Shown one piece after another: positions 29,352-39,127 of a stretch of 64,000 nucleotides of DNA. The translations under genes and the position numbers were made by a program. The first letter of the stretch is position 1; the number at the start of each line of letters is the position of its first letter. This DNA is from Halioglobus sp. (GTDB lineage: Bacteria; Pseudomonadota; Gammaproteobacteria; Pseudomonadales; Halieaceae), in contig JABSPW010000002.1 of NCBI GenBank assembly GCA_013214285.1, positions 1-64,000 on the forward strand, read 5' to 3'. The notes beneath the pieces are model-generated. The model did not search any database, was not told where the DNA came from, and saw only the letters and a list, made by a program, of their open reading frames with translations.

Positions 29352-30227
29352 ATGAGCGAGAAAATCAATGTTGGCTATATTGGGCTGGGAAATATCGGCA
29401 AGCCCTCCGCGCAGCACTTGATCTGCGACGCCTTTAACGCCCATGTCTACGATGTGTACGCCCCCGCCATGGAGCCATTGGTCGTCGCCGGGGCAGTGGG
29501 CTGTGCGTCGCTCGCGGAGCTGGCGCAGGCTTGTCAACACATTGGTGTCTGCGTGCGTGATGACGCCCAGGTGGAGGGCTTGCTATCCGGTGATGGGGGT
29601 ATCTTCGCCAATGCGGCAAAGGGTACGCTGGTGGCAATTCACAGTACGGTTACGCAGGCGAATCTGCTCAAATGGGCGCAGCAGGCGGCAGATATCGGTG
29701 TTGATTTAATCGATGCCCCAATCACTGGCGGGGCGCACCGCGCTGCGGACGCCACCTTGTGTTATATGGTGGGCGGCAGCGAGGAGCAGCTACTGCGGGG
29801 TACCCCGGTCTTCGATACATCCGCGGAGAAAGTGGTGCACGCGGGGCCCATTGGTTCAGGGATTGCTTTGAAGCTGTGCAATAATTTTATTCAGTACACA
29901 GAGTTTGTCGCTATGGCGGAAGCGGCTCGTCTCGCACATGCCTGCGGGTTATCGGGTGACGTATTGCGCGACGTGGGTTTGTCCAACGGCGTGGTAAACG
30001 AGCAAATGCAAATGTTTGTCAGTGGGCGCAATGGGCTCTCCGGTAGCTGCAGCGAAGAGGAAATGGAACAGATCTTCGGGGCCGTGGGCCGGCTGGCCAC
30101 CAAGGATCTCCGGTGTGCTATCAGCACCGCCGCTGACAACGGGGTGCTGCTTCCCACCGCTGAATATATCTGCGAACGCATTGAAGACGTCTTTCTGGCC
30201 AAAGACGAATCCAGAATCCCGGATTGA
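29352..30227 (+). CDS. NAD(P)-dependent oxidoreductase, 3-hydroxyisobutyrate dehydrogenase-like
   Basis: VGYIGLGNIGKPSAQHL, DAPITGGAHRAADATLCYMVGG, KLCNNF. Confidence 0.85.
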   Translation: MSEKINVGYIGLGNIGKPSAQHLICDAFNAHVYDVYAPAMEPLVVAGAVGCASLAELAQACQHIGVCVRDDAQVEGLLSGDGGIFANAAKGTLVAIHSTVTQANLLKWAQQAADIGVDLIDAPITGGAHRAADATLCYMVGGSEEQLLRGTPVFDTSAEKVVHAGPIGSGIALKLCNNFIQYTEFVAMAEAARLAHACGLSGDVLRDVGLSNGVVNEQMQMFVSGRNGLSGSCSEEEMEQIFGAVGRLATKDLRCAISTAADNGVLLPTAEYICERIEDVFLAKDESRIPD

Positions 30228-30241
30228 CAGGAGTAGAGTGT

Positions 30242-31705
30242 ATGAACCCGGAAACCCGATTGTTCATCGACGGTGAACTTTGTGATGCCCAGAGTGGCAA
30301 AACGTACCCCAATATTAACCCCGCTACGGAAGAGGTCATGGGCTATGTGGCCGACGCCGGTCCTGCGGACATGGACCGCGCCATAGCCGCCGCGCGGCGT
30401 GCTTTCGATGACACGGGTTGGTCGACCGACCACGTGTTTCGTCACCAGTGCCTGGACCAGCTGTATCAGGCACTGCTGTCCATTGAAGAGGAGTTTCGTC
30501 AACAGATCGCCGCAGAGACCGGTGGACCCTTGGGTACCTGTGGCGACATGGGGCCCCAGTGCAAGACACCTATCGGTTTTATGGAGTACACCCTGAAGAG
30601 CCTGCCGGAGTACGAGTGGAGCAAAGATATTGGCGAAGCAGAAATGATGGGTGTCAAAAGCCGCCGGCTGGTAGAGAAAGAAGCTGTGGGAGTGGTGGCG
30701 TGCATTACGCCCTGGAACGTGCCTTTGCAGATCAACCTTGCCAAGTGCATCCCCGCTCTCGCGGCGGGTTGCACAGTGGTTTTAAAAGCAGCCCCTGATA
30801 CACCCTGGTCGGCGACCATGCTGGGGCGCTTGATCAAGGAAAATACCGACATGCCGGCGGGTGTTTTCAATGTGATTACCGCTGAAGATCCGAAGCAAGT
30901 GGGTGAGCAGTTGGTGGATGATCCGCGGGTGGACATGGTGTCTTTTACCGGTTCTACGGCGGTGGGCAAACACATTGCGGCGCGCGCGGCGGCTACTGTC
31001 AAGAAGGTGTTTCTCGAGTTGGGCGGTAAGTCAGCCAATATTATCCTCGATGATGCGGATCTCAACACGTGCCTGCTGAGTTCGCTGGGTGTCTGTTTCC
31101 ATGCGGGTCAGGGCTGCGCCATTTTGTCGCGTTTGCTGGTGCCGCGATCGCGGCAGGCCGAGGTGGAGGAATTACTGCCGACTTTTTTCAATTTTATCGA
31201 ATACGGTGACCCGGCTTCCGAGAGTCAGATCATGGGCGCTTTGGTCAATGCGCGTCAAAAAGAGCGTGTCCTGGGATACATAGAAAAAGGCAAGAGCGAA
31301 GGCGCCCGTCTGCTGATGGGGGGAGGCGTTCCGGAGCACCTCGAAAAGGGCTACTACGTGGAGCCCACCGTTTTCACTGATGTAACGAATGACATGACCA
31401 TTGCCCGGGAAGAGATTTTCGGCCCCGTGTTGGTCATCATTCCCTACGATGATGAAGAAGATGCCATTCGTATTGCCAACGACTCCGATTATGGCTTATC
31501 TGGTGGCGTCTGGTCGGCCAGCGAAGAGAGGGCGTTGGCAGTGGCTCGTCGCATCCGTACCGGCACCATCAATGTCAATGGCGGGATATTTTATGGCGCG
31601 GACGCGCCCTTTGGCGGTTATAAGCAGAGTGGAGTGGGTCGCGAAATGGGGCGTGAGGGCTTTGAGGAATATCTGGAGACAAAAACACTGGCGATTGCCG
31701 TATGA
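30242..31705 (+). CDS. Aldehyde dehydrogenase family protein
   Basis: VACITPWNVPLQINLAK, VSFTGSTAVGKHIA, FLELGGKSANIILDDAD, HAGQGCAILSRLLVP. Confidence 0.93.
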   Translation: MNPETRLFIDGELCDAQSGKTYPNINPATEEVMGYVADAGPADMDRAIAAARRAFDDTGWSTDHVFRHQCLDQLYQALLSIEEEFRQQIAAETGGPLGTCGDMGPQCKTPIGFMEYTLKSLPEYEWSKDIGEAEMMGVKSRRLVEKEAVGVVACITPWNVPLQINLAKCIPALAAGCTVVLKAAPDTPWSATMLGRLIKENTDMPAGVFNVITAEDPKQVGEQLVDDPRVDMVSFTGSTAVGKHIAARAAATVKKVFLELGGKSANIILDDADLNTCLLSSLGVCFHAGQGCAILSRLLVPRSRQAEVEELLPTFFNFIEYGDPASESQIMGALVNARQKERVLGYIEKGKSEGARLLMGGGVPEHLEKGYYVEPTVFTDVTNDMTIAREEIFGPVLVIIPYDDEEDAIRIANDSDYGLSGGVWSASEERALAVARRIRTGTINVNGGIFYGADAPFGGYKQSGVGREMGREGFEEYLETKTLAIAV

Positions 31706-32475
31706 GCGAGGTTTTGCGTAACCGGGTCTATATCGTTACCGGCGGATCGCGGGGTTTTGGCCTTGCCATCGCGAAGCAGTTGGTGGCCCAGGGTGCAAAC
31801 GTCGGGTTGATTAGCCGCAACCAGGCGGGATTGGACCAGGTGGTAGCGGAGCTCGGTACCGATCAGGCTGTCGGGATGGCCTGTGATGTTGGCTCCAGCG
31901 AGCAGGTGTGTGCAATCTTTGAGGAGATCCGGCGCCATTTCGGACAGTTAGACGGATTGATCAATAATGCGGGACTGGCAGCGCCTAATCGGGTAGAAAA
32001 CTTGGTGGAAGCGGAGGTGATCTCACAGGTTCATACCAATTTCCTCGGTACCGTTTTCTGCAGTCAGGCCGCTATTCCTTGGCTGCGTGGTACAGATAAC
32101 CCGCGCATTGTGAACATATCCTCTGCTAGTGCCTGGCACTATGATGAAATAAGCCACCTGTCTATATACGCCTCGACCAAGGCCGCAGTGGAGCGTTTCA
32201 CCCGAGACCTTCGGCTGGAGTTGCAACACGACTGTATAGGGGTTACCTGCATTCGCCCCGGCGGTGCGATCACGGACTTTTCCGTCGGCTGGGACCCTGA
32301 TGCTTTTGCAGCCGCGTTGGAAGGCTGGAAAGATATGGGTACGTATATGGATATGGGTATGGTACCGGAGGATGTTGCAGAAGCGGTGTGCTACTGCCTG
32401 ACACAGCGCCCGGGTGTCGCGGTAGACCTTCTGGAAGTGCGCCCCAGTGTGCTCACACCGAAGGACGGCTTTTAA
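31702..32475 (+). CDS. SDR family oxidoreductase
   Basis: VYIVTGGSRGFGLAIAKQL, LINNAGLA, YASTKAAVERFTRDL. Confidence 0.88.
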   Translation: MSEVLRNRVYIVTGGSRGFGLAIAKQLVAQGANVGLISRNQAGLDQVVAELGTDQAVGMACDVGSSEQVCAIFEEIRRHFGQLDGLINNAGLAAPNRVENLVEAEVISQVHTNFLGTVFCSQAAIPWLRGTDNPRIVNISSASAWHYDEISHLSIYASTKAAVERFTRDLRLELQHDCIGVTCIRPGGAITDFSVGWDPDAFAAALEGWKDMGTYMDMGMVPEDVAEAVCYCLTQRPGVAVDLLEVRPSVLTPKDGF

Positions 32476-32505
32476 ATCTAGATGACACCTCAGAAGGAAA
32501 CAGAT

Positions 32506-33327
32506 ATGAACGATGTGTTGGGCTACAGGGGAAAAAATGTTGTCATTACCGGGGCCGCCTCCGGTATGGGCGAAGCTGCTGCACAGCTACTGGTCGATGC
32601 CGGCGCGCAGGTCTATGCCTTGGATATTGCCGAAGTGTCCGCCCCGGTCGCTGTGTCTGTGAAGGTCGATATGAAGAACGACACCACGATTGATGCGGCA
32701 TTGAACCGGCTGCCACAGGAGATATACGCCCTATTTAATTGCGCGGGTGTGCCCAGTCCACCGTTTGCTATGAGCGACACGGTATTGATTAACTTTACCG
32801 GTTTACGCTACCTGACGGAGAAACTAATCGACAGAATAACCAGCGGCGGTGGTATCGCGTCAATCGCGTCAACGGCGGGTATGGGCTGGAAGCCCAATAT
32901 CGAGCGCGTGAAGGCGTTCCTCGCCCTTGACAACAGTTACGACGCCGCAAAAACCTGGTTGGTCGAGCATGAGGACGAGGTAAGCGATGGCTACGGCTTT
33001 TCCAAGCAGTGTATTATCGTTTATACCATGCTGATGGCGGGGAAGCTGGCCAAAAAAAATATACGTATTAACTGCATTGCGCCTTCTCCAACTGACAGTG
33101 GTTTTATGAAAATTCTGAAGGGAGAAGGACATATCCCCGACGAAGCGGTCGAGCTGTTCCTACCTTCGAACGGTCGCTATGCCAGTGGCGCCGAGATGGG
33201 CGCGCCGCTCGTTATGCTTAACAGCAAGTTGGCCAGCTTCGTCAGTGGCCACAACCTTCCCGTAGATTTCGGTTATTGTGCTGAGGTCTCCATGGGCCAG
33301 CGCGATGACCTACTGGGTATTGCCTGA
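32506..33327 (+). CDS. SDR family oxidoreductase (3-alpha-HSD-like)
   Basis: KNVVITGAASGMGEAAAQLLVDAGAQVYALDI, FNCAGVP, YGFSKQCIIVYTMLMA. Confidence 0.85.
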   Translation: MNDVLGYRGKNVVITGAASGMGEAAAQLLVDAGAQVYALDIAEVSAPVAVSVKVDMKNDTTIDAALNRLPQEIYALFNCAGVPSPPFAMSDTVLINFTGLRYLTEKLIDRITSGGGIASIASTAGMGWKPNIERVKAFLALDNSYDAAKTWLVEHEDEVSDGYGFSKQCIIVYTMLMAGKLAKKNIRINCIAPSPTDSGFMKILKGEGHIPDEAVELFLPSNGRYASGAEMGAPLVMLNSKLASFVSGHNLPVDFGYCAEVSMGQRDDLLGIA

Positions 33328-33330
33328 AGC

Positions 33331-34221
33331 ATGAAAACGTTGATCGTCGGTGGGACAGGCCTAACCGGCGCGCACGCCGCACTGCATTTGCGTGATGCGG
33401 GTGACGCGGTGACCTTGATGTCGCGTTCTGCGCCGGTCCTCGACTGTCTGCAAGATTTTGATCATATTTGTGGGAGCTACCTCGGCGACGAAGTGTCTCT
33501 GAAGGAGTTGTCAGTCTTTGACCGTATGGTTTTCGCTGCGGGAGCCGATATTCGTCAGCTGCCTCAAAACGAAGAAGAAGCTGCTTTTTTCCAGCGGGTC
33601 AATAGCGAGGGCATACCGCGCTTTTTTAATCGATCTAAAACAGCAGGTATAGGGCGCGCTGTCTATATTGGGACCTACTATCCGCAGGTTGTGCCGGAGA
33701 AAATCGATACCAGCCCTTATGTGCGCTCGCGTCATATTGCCGATGAGTGCTTGCGCGCGTTAAACGGTGACGACTTCAATGTCTGTAGCCTAAATGCGCC
33801 ATTTATCATAGGTCATGTGCAGGGTCTGGTTCAGCCGCACCTTGAAGCGTTGGTTCACTACGCAGCAGGGCGCATTGCGGGTCTGTCTCCTGTTGCTCCC
33901 GCTGGTGGCGTTAACCACATTACGAGCTGCTCTATGTCAGAAGCGATAGAGGGTGCGCTGCAATGCGGTGTGGGAGGAAAGGCTTACCTCGTCGGTGATG
34001 AAAACCTCAGTTGGAAGGCATACCTTGAACTTTTTTTTCATGCTGTTGGCAATCCACGAGAGCTGCCTGTATCGGAAGAGGAGCATCCGATGTTTCCGGA
34101 TGCGATACTGTATGCGGGGCGCAACGCCACCGTCGAATATGAGCCTTATGTCGGTGAACTACGTTATAGTCGTGACAATGTCCGTACAACGGTGAAAGAA
34201 ATCGTGGCGGTTTACGATTAG
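33331..34221 (+). CDS. NAD-dependent epimerase/dehydratase family protein
   Basis: KTLIVGGTGLTGAHAALHLRDAGDAVTLMSR, GRAVYIGTYYPQ. Confidence 0.82.
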   Translation: MKTLIVGGTGLTGAHAALHLRDAGDAVTLMSRSAPVLDCLQDFDHICGSYLGDEVSLKELSVFDRMVFAAGADIRQLPQNEEEAAFFQRVNSEGIPRFFNRSKTAGIGRAVYIGTYYPQVVPEKIDTSPYVRSRHIADECLRALNGDDFNVCSLNAPFIIGHVQGLVQPHLEALVHYAAGRIAGLSPVAPAGGVNHITSCSMSEAIEGALQCGVGGKAYLVGDENLSWKAYLELFFHAVGNPRELPVSEEEHPMFPDAILYAGRNATVEYEPYVGELRYSRDNVRTTVKEIVAVYD

Positions 34222-34269
34222 ATTCAGCCAACGCAGTTGCAGGGTGATGTGTAGTCGAAGGGGAATAAC

Positions 34270-34797
34270 ATGGGTACATTAAGCAACGAAGAGTTGCGTG
34301 CCACGGCCGACAAGTTGATCGCAGCACATCAGGAAGCCTCCCGTACCAACGATTGGTTGTGCTTCGTGGACGCACTATACGCGAAGGACTGTGTGTATAC
34401 CTGCGAATACGCCGGCGTTATGGAGGTAACCGCCAATGGCATCGAGGAGATCAAGGCCACGCACTATGGTCGGGATATGCAGGTCGGTTGGGATGGCTGG
34501 ACGTTTCCCTACAGGGGGGTTTATACCGGCACGGGAAATCGACTGATAACACACTGGCTTAATCGGGGTCCTGGGATGCGTGCCGACGGCAGCTACTTCG
34601 AGACACCTGGTATTTCTTTTATTACCTTGAACGATAAGGCGAGAATCTGCCATCAGTTTGATATGTTTGATTTGGCGCACCAGATGAAGCTGTGTGATGA
34701 GCTTGAGGAGGTCGATTTGCTCTCTCCCCAGCTTAAATTTCAGTGGGTGCTGCCGATGAAGGAAAAGTTGGAAGCCCAGCTGGCGCGCAATCGCTGA
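34270..34797 (+). CDS. NTF2/SnoaL-like protein
   Basis: DWLCFVDALYAKDCVYTCEYAGVMEVTANGIEEIKATHYGRDMQVGWDGWTFPY. Confidence 0.7.
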   Translation: MGTLSNEELRATADKLIAAHQEASRTNDWLCFVDALYAKDCVYTCEYAGVMEVTANGIEEIKATHYGRDMQVGWDGWTFPYRGVYTGTGNRLITHWLNRGPGMRADGSYFETPGISFITLNDKARICHQFDMFDLAHQMKLCDELEEVDLLSPQLKFQWVLPMKEKLEAQLARNR

Positions 34798-34866
34798 GTA
34801 ATCGAGCATCCCATGCGGCCAGCGGAAAGCTGTTATAGAGATCGGCGACTGTGCAGGAGATAAACC

Positions 34867-35259
34867 GTGAGTGGTAGCGTTCACAAGTCTGGTCTGGCGC
34901 TGATTTGGTTGGTCCTGTCAAGCGCGTGCTATGCGGCGGATGAGGGCAGGGCTTACCGCGTGCTAGCAATCAATTCTGTAGAGACATGTTCGGATCTCAA
35001 CACGGCCGTGGCAATTGCGAATGAGGAAGACGATTGGCGGCTGCTGTATACGTTCTCACTGTATACCATGGGGTACCTGACTGGCGTTAACCGTCTAGCC
35101 TACGATACTTACGATATTGCGGGTGGCAAAAACGTAAAAACGCACATGGTCTGGTTGCAGCGCTACTGCGCGGAAAATCCTCGAGTTGATTTTAGTGAAG
35201 CATTACACCAGTTGGTGATACAACTTTATCCCAGGCGATTAATCGCTGAGCCGGGTTGA
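34867..35259 (+). CDS. Hypothetical secreted protein
   Basis: GTG start; N-terminal signal LALIWLVLSSACYAAD. Confidence 0.55.
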   Translation: MSGSVHKSGLALIWLVLSSACYAADEGRAYRVLAINSVETCSDLNTAVAIANEEDDWRLLYTFSLYTMGYLTGVNRLAYDTYDIAGGKNVKTHMVWLQRYCAENPRVDFSEALHQLVIQLYPRRLIAEPG

Positions 35260-35742
35260 GTGTCGATGCCGATGAGCCCTCAAGAGATTCATAATCTGAG
35301 AGGTCTCATGGATTTTGAGGCTTCGAGAACGCCGCCGCTGGCAGGTTTTCCTCCACTCCCCGATATCCCTGCCGGGCGCTACACCGATATGCGGTTTTAT
35401 GAACTAGAGCAGGAGCAGATTTGGCGCAAGAGTTGGCTGCTCGCAGCTCATATGGATGAACTGCCTGAACCAGGCGCGTTCCTTTAGTCGGAGATTGCCG
35501 CGTAGCCCGTCCCTTTGATCCATGGAGTCTTGCGGTTTTAAAGGTGTGCCACTGAGCGACCAGGAGGTCCGGATCTACCATTGGAACGAAGCTGCGGATC
35601 GCATGATGGGCGTCAAAAATATTGCGCCGGAACTGCGTGTGCAGCCGGTGCTTGGAGACTAATGGATTTATCCAAATGACCCCCGCCTTGCGCAGTTGGT
35701 TGACCAAGTGGGCGACACAGTTGAAATGGATAGAACGAAATC
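35260..35742 (+). pseudogene. Remnant of Rieske-type aromatic ring-hydroxylating oxygenase alpha subunit
   Basis: N-terminal piece ...MRFYELEQEQIWRKSWLLAAHMDELPEPGAFL*; C-terminal piece GVPLSDQEVRIYHWNEAADRMMGVKNIAPELRVQPVLGD*WIYPNDPRLAQL with TAA at 35660-35662; Rieske [2Fe-2S] and Fe-binding core missing. Confidence 0.75.
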
Positions 35743-37480
35743 ATGATTGAAACAAAGAAGACGTTTTGCCGATTTTGTCATGTATTGTGCGGCCTTGAAG
35801 TGGATGTCGAGGATAACCAGTTTATCGCGGTGCGAGGCGATCACGACAATCCGGTCTCTGAGAGTTATACTTGCCCAAAGGGCAGGTCCGAGTCAGAGCG
35901 AGTCCACCATCCTGATCGATTGTGCTCTTCCTTAAAACGGGTGGATGCCCGCTGTACTGGAATCGGTAGTGAACAGGTGATCAATGAGATCGGTGAGCGC
36001 TTGCGGGCAATCATTGAAGAGCACGGTCCCGAGTCCATGGCAGTGTATGTGGGATGTGGTGGTCATCGGACGGCCCCCGGGTGACCCTGGTATGGTGCCA
36101 GGTGGCTGGAGTCTTTCAGATCGCCACGTCGTTACACCTCGCTAACGATGGACTCTCCCGCTCTCATGACTGCTTACGATCGTCTGTTTGGCGGCGCGCT
36201 TCCACTGGGATGCTTTGACACCTAGCATGCAGAAAGTGCTCTTTTTGCGGGTACTAATCCCGTAGTTTCCCATCAGTGGACCATGCCCCAATCTAACCCC
36301 ATGACACGGATCAAGCGGGCCTTGCAGCGGCGTATGAAGCTTGTCGTTATTGATCCGCGTCGCTCTGACCTTGCCCAGCGCGCCCACGTCCACTTGCGGG
36401 TGAAACCTGGTGAAGACGCTGCCCTGCTGGCCTGTATGATTCGTGAAATTATCGAAAACCAATGGTATGACGCCGATTATGTCGAGAACTATGTCAGCGG
36501 TTTTCAGGATCTGCATGAGGCGGTGAAGTCCTTCGGTCTCGCCTATACCGAAGGACGCACCACGTGTGTTGCTGATGACATTTTGGAGGCGGTGCGGCTA
36601 TGCGCTACCGCAGCAGTGGTGCGACGGCCTCGGGTACTGGACTGCATATGGCGCGCCATCAGAATCTGAATACACAGTTGGTGCAGGCCTTCAATGCAAT
36701 TTGTGGCCGCTTTGATCGGCGTGGCGATATGACACGGATTGACGGTACGCTGGGGCCCGCAATACCCGGTGCGGGCAACCAGCCTCTGCCTGTGAATATG
36801 CGTACGCAACAGCGGTCACGGGTGCGCAATATTCAGAGTATTACGGGGTTGTTCGGTTACCAGGAAATACCCTCGAATACCCTAACTGACGAGATTCTCA
36901 CACCCGGTAAAGGTCAGATCAGAGCGCTGATCGTGAATGGCGGTAACCCCGCACTGGGGTTTAGTGACACTGATCATACGCTGAAGGCGTTGACTGCTCT
37001 CGATCTTTTAGTGGTCAGCGACCTCTTTACGTCTGCCACTGCGAAACACGCAGACTATGTGATAGCTCTTACGCACCCTTTTGAGCGAGTCGACATTCCC
37101 ATGCTGTCAGACAATTACTACCCGTTTTCCTTTAATCAGTATACCGAGAAAATGGTAATGCCAGAGGATGACGTCATCGAGGAGTGAGAATTCTTCTGGC
37201 GAACCGCACAGCGTATGGAGTCTGGTTTTCACCTTGAAGGTCTGGCGCCGAACGCGAACCCGACTGCGGATGACATCAATCGCGCGCTTACGCCACATGC
37301 GCGGGTAGGACTGGATGAACTATGGCCTGGCGCATGCTTGGGGGGATCCGGCGGACCCGCTTTCGACCCGTGAGAAGGCCAGTAACGTGCAGCAGTTGAT
37401 TCTCAGAAATATAGGCTACGATAAAATTACCGGGCTTGCACAGCAGAGCGCTTTTTCAGTAAACGTCCATCCTCATAGTG
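35743..37480 (+). pseudogene. Remnant of molybdopterin-dependent oxidoreductase
   Basis: FCRFCHVLCGLEVDVEDNQFIAVRGDHDNPVSESYTCPKGR ... LFAGTNPVVSHQWTMPQSNPMTRIKRALQRRMKLVVIDPRRSDLAQRA ... ALIVNGGNPALGFSD across two frames, with stops at 36082-36084 and within 36085-36282, and TGA at 37185-37187 (EE*EFFWRTAQRMESG). Confidence 0.8.
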
Positions 37481-37639
37481 TTTAGCGTGACGCTGCGCTG
37501 TCTTTTGCATGTCATGGATACCGGACCACGAGATACTCTTCGCCAGTAGTGATGACTTTGGGGCGTTTGCCAATTGGTGATGCACGACGTTTTTCTTTGC
37601 AGGCAGCCACCGGATTGCTGACCTGAGTCTCGTCGCAAG

Positions 37640-38063
37640 TATGGACACCGCTAAACAAGCTGCGCCGGAAAAGTATGTGCGCACTCGGATTGCAGCCATT
37701 GGTAGACAGCGGCGCCACGTTATTGATTCAAAGGTCTTACGAACAACCTATTGCACGCTGGTGCTGGCCACTGGTTCACGTCCTTCTGTACCTTCTCTGA
37801 CAGGCACCGGTTTATCTGGTGTATATACCTTCAGAAATATGGCTGATGCGGAGAAGCTGGACGCGCGACGAGTCCTGAGTAAGCACACTGTGGTCTTCGG
37901 CGCGGATTTGTCAGGTGTAGAGGCTGCGCGGGGTATGCAACGATACAATACGCGCGTCACCCTGATCGACCACACCCCTTATCCCATGTACAGGCAACTC
38001 GATGCACTGCGGGAGGAATGCTTGCGAACGAGTTATCTTCGCGTGGAGTTTAACTTCGCCTAG
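37640..38063 (+). pseudogene. Remnant of NAD(P)/FAD-dependent oxidoreductase
   Basis: CTLVLATGSRPSVPSLTGTGLSGVYTFRNMADAEKLDARR...VVFGADLSGVEAARGMQRYNTRVTLID; Rossmann glycines degraded and both ends missing. Confidence 0.7.
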
Positions 38064-38813
38064 ACTGCAGTATTTGAATGATTATCGGGGCGCACTATGC
38101 CAGGACATGCGAATGAAGAAGGGGCCGTAGTTACCCCAGTCGGCGGGCCACCAGTCCTGAGAGTGGGTCAGTCCGGCGTCAATGTCTGCCATAACCTCGG
38201 TGAGACCCAGAGCATTGAAAGCCTTTGCTTAACTGAAGTCATGCCCCATCGGACTGGATCGGGCATCGTGGTCGCGCAGCGGTGACAGGTCCAGTTGTCC
38301 TGGCCACCAACACTGATTGCTGCTGGCGTGTTCGGGCGGGTTGCGGTGATTCGGCTGCAGGCGCTGTCAGCCGCCAGGACTGACGCCACGGGCAATGCCG
38401 AGGCACTGACTACGGTTGTCCACAAGACTGCGTTGCGTTTCTTCATGAGGAGGCTCCTTCTTCTGCTTTGAGGCCGCAAATGTTGGATCACGGGTTTGGG
38501 TCTGTTTGCAGCATATCCATGTCTCTAACCAAATGCCTGCAGGTCAGCGTATTAGGACGCGAACACAGGCCACCAACTGCGCGAGGCGACGTCGATGAAC
38601 GCGATCAATACGCCACCCAATAGCGCAGGCATTAATGCGTTGCGTGCTGTACGGGCTGTTCGCGACCCTGCATGCGGGTGCTCGTTGCGCACAGGCTTTT
38701 CTGGGGATCCTGCATGGCGTGTGATCCGTGCCCCGAAACGGACCTGGTGCGGGGCTTCGGGCCGCTCATATGTTTTCGACATCGGGTACGTTTTGACTGT
38801 CGGCGTGCGTTGT

Positions 38814-38831
38814 ATAGTAAGTGCTTACTAT
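38814..38831. promoter_or_regulatory. Palindrome ATAGTAAG-TG-CTTACTAT (TetR-operator-like)
   Basis: 8-bp perfect inverted arms with 2-bp spacer in non-coding sequence. Confidence 0.5.
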
Positions 38832-39013
38832 TTTTCTATAAATCTAAAATAGGGGGAAGTAGGTGTGATGCGCGGTGCAGGCACGGGACATGTAGACAAT
38901 GGTTTCCCGCTTGTGTGACGCGGCGCCCGGCGAACCCGGTGCTGCAAGGGGCCTCGGGGCGAAACCGCAAACCGGAACGCGCTACTGTTTTCTCGAAGAC
39001 ATGTATTGTAAAC

Positions 39014-39032
39014 AATAATGCTAATCATTATC
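39014..39032. promoter_or_regulatory. Fur box
   Basis: AATAATGCTAATCATTATC matches consensus GATAATGATAATCATTATC at 17 of 19 positions; lies directly upstream of the biosynthetic cluster. Confidence 0.82.
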
Positions 39033-39127
39033 ATTAGCCCCTTTTCGTGAGCGTTGTCTCCCGCCATAGCCCCCGACCCGGGGGCATGGCAGCGGACGCC
39101 CGCAGAAAACTTCAGGTGTCGACCGCT

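Noticed and set aside
30499-31068. 189-aa minus-strand ORF
   Set aside because: Antisense shadow of the aldehyde dehydrogenase gene.
38168-38491. Minus-strand ORF with signal-like MKKRNAVLWTTVVSASALPVASVLA
   Set aside because: The signal-like N-terminus is plausible, but the rest matches nothing I recognise and it sits in decayed sequence; possibly a truncated secreted protein, not supportable.
38552-38782. Minus-strand ORF with hydrophobic NALMPALLGGVLIAFIDVASRSWWPVF
   Set aside because: Considered as an ABC permease remnant, but a single hydrophobic segment is too little evidence.
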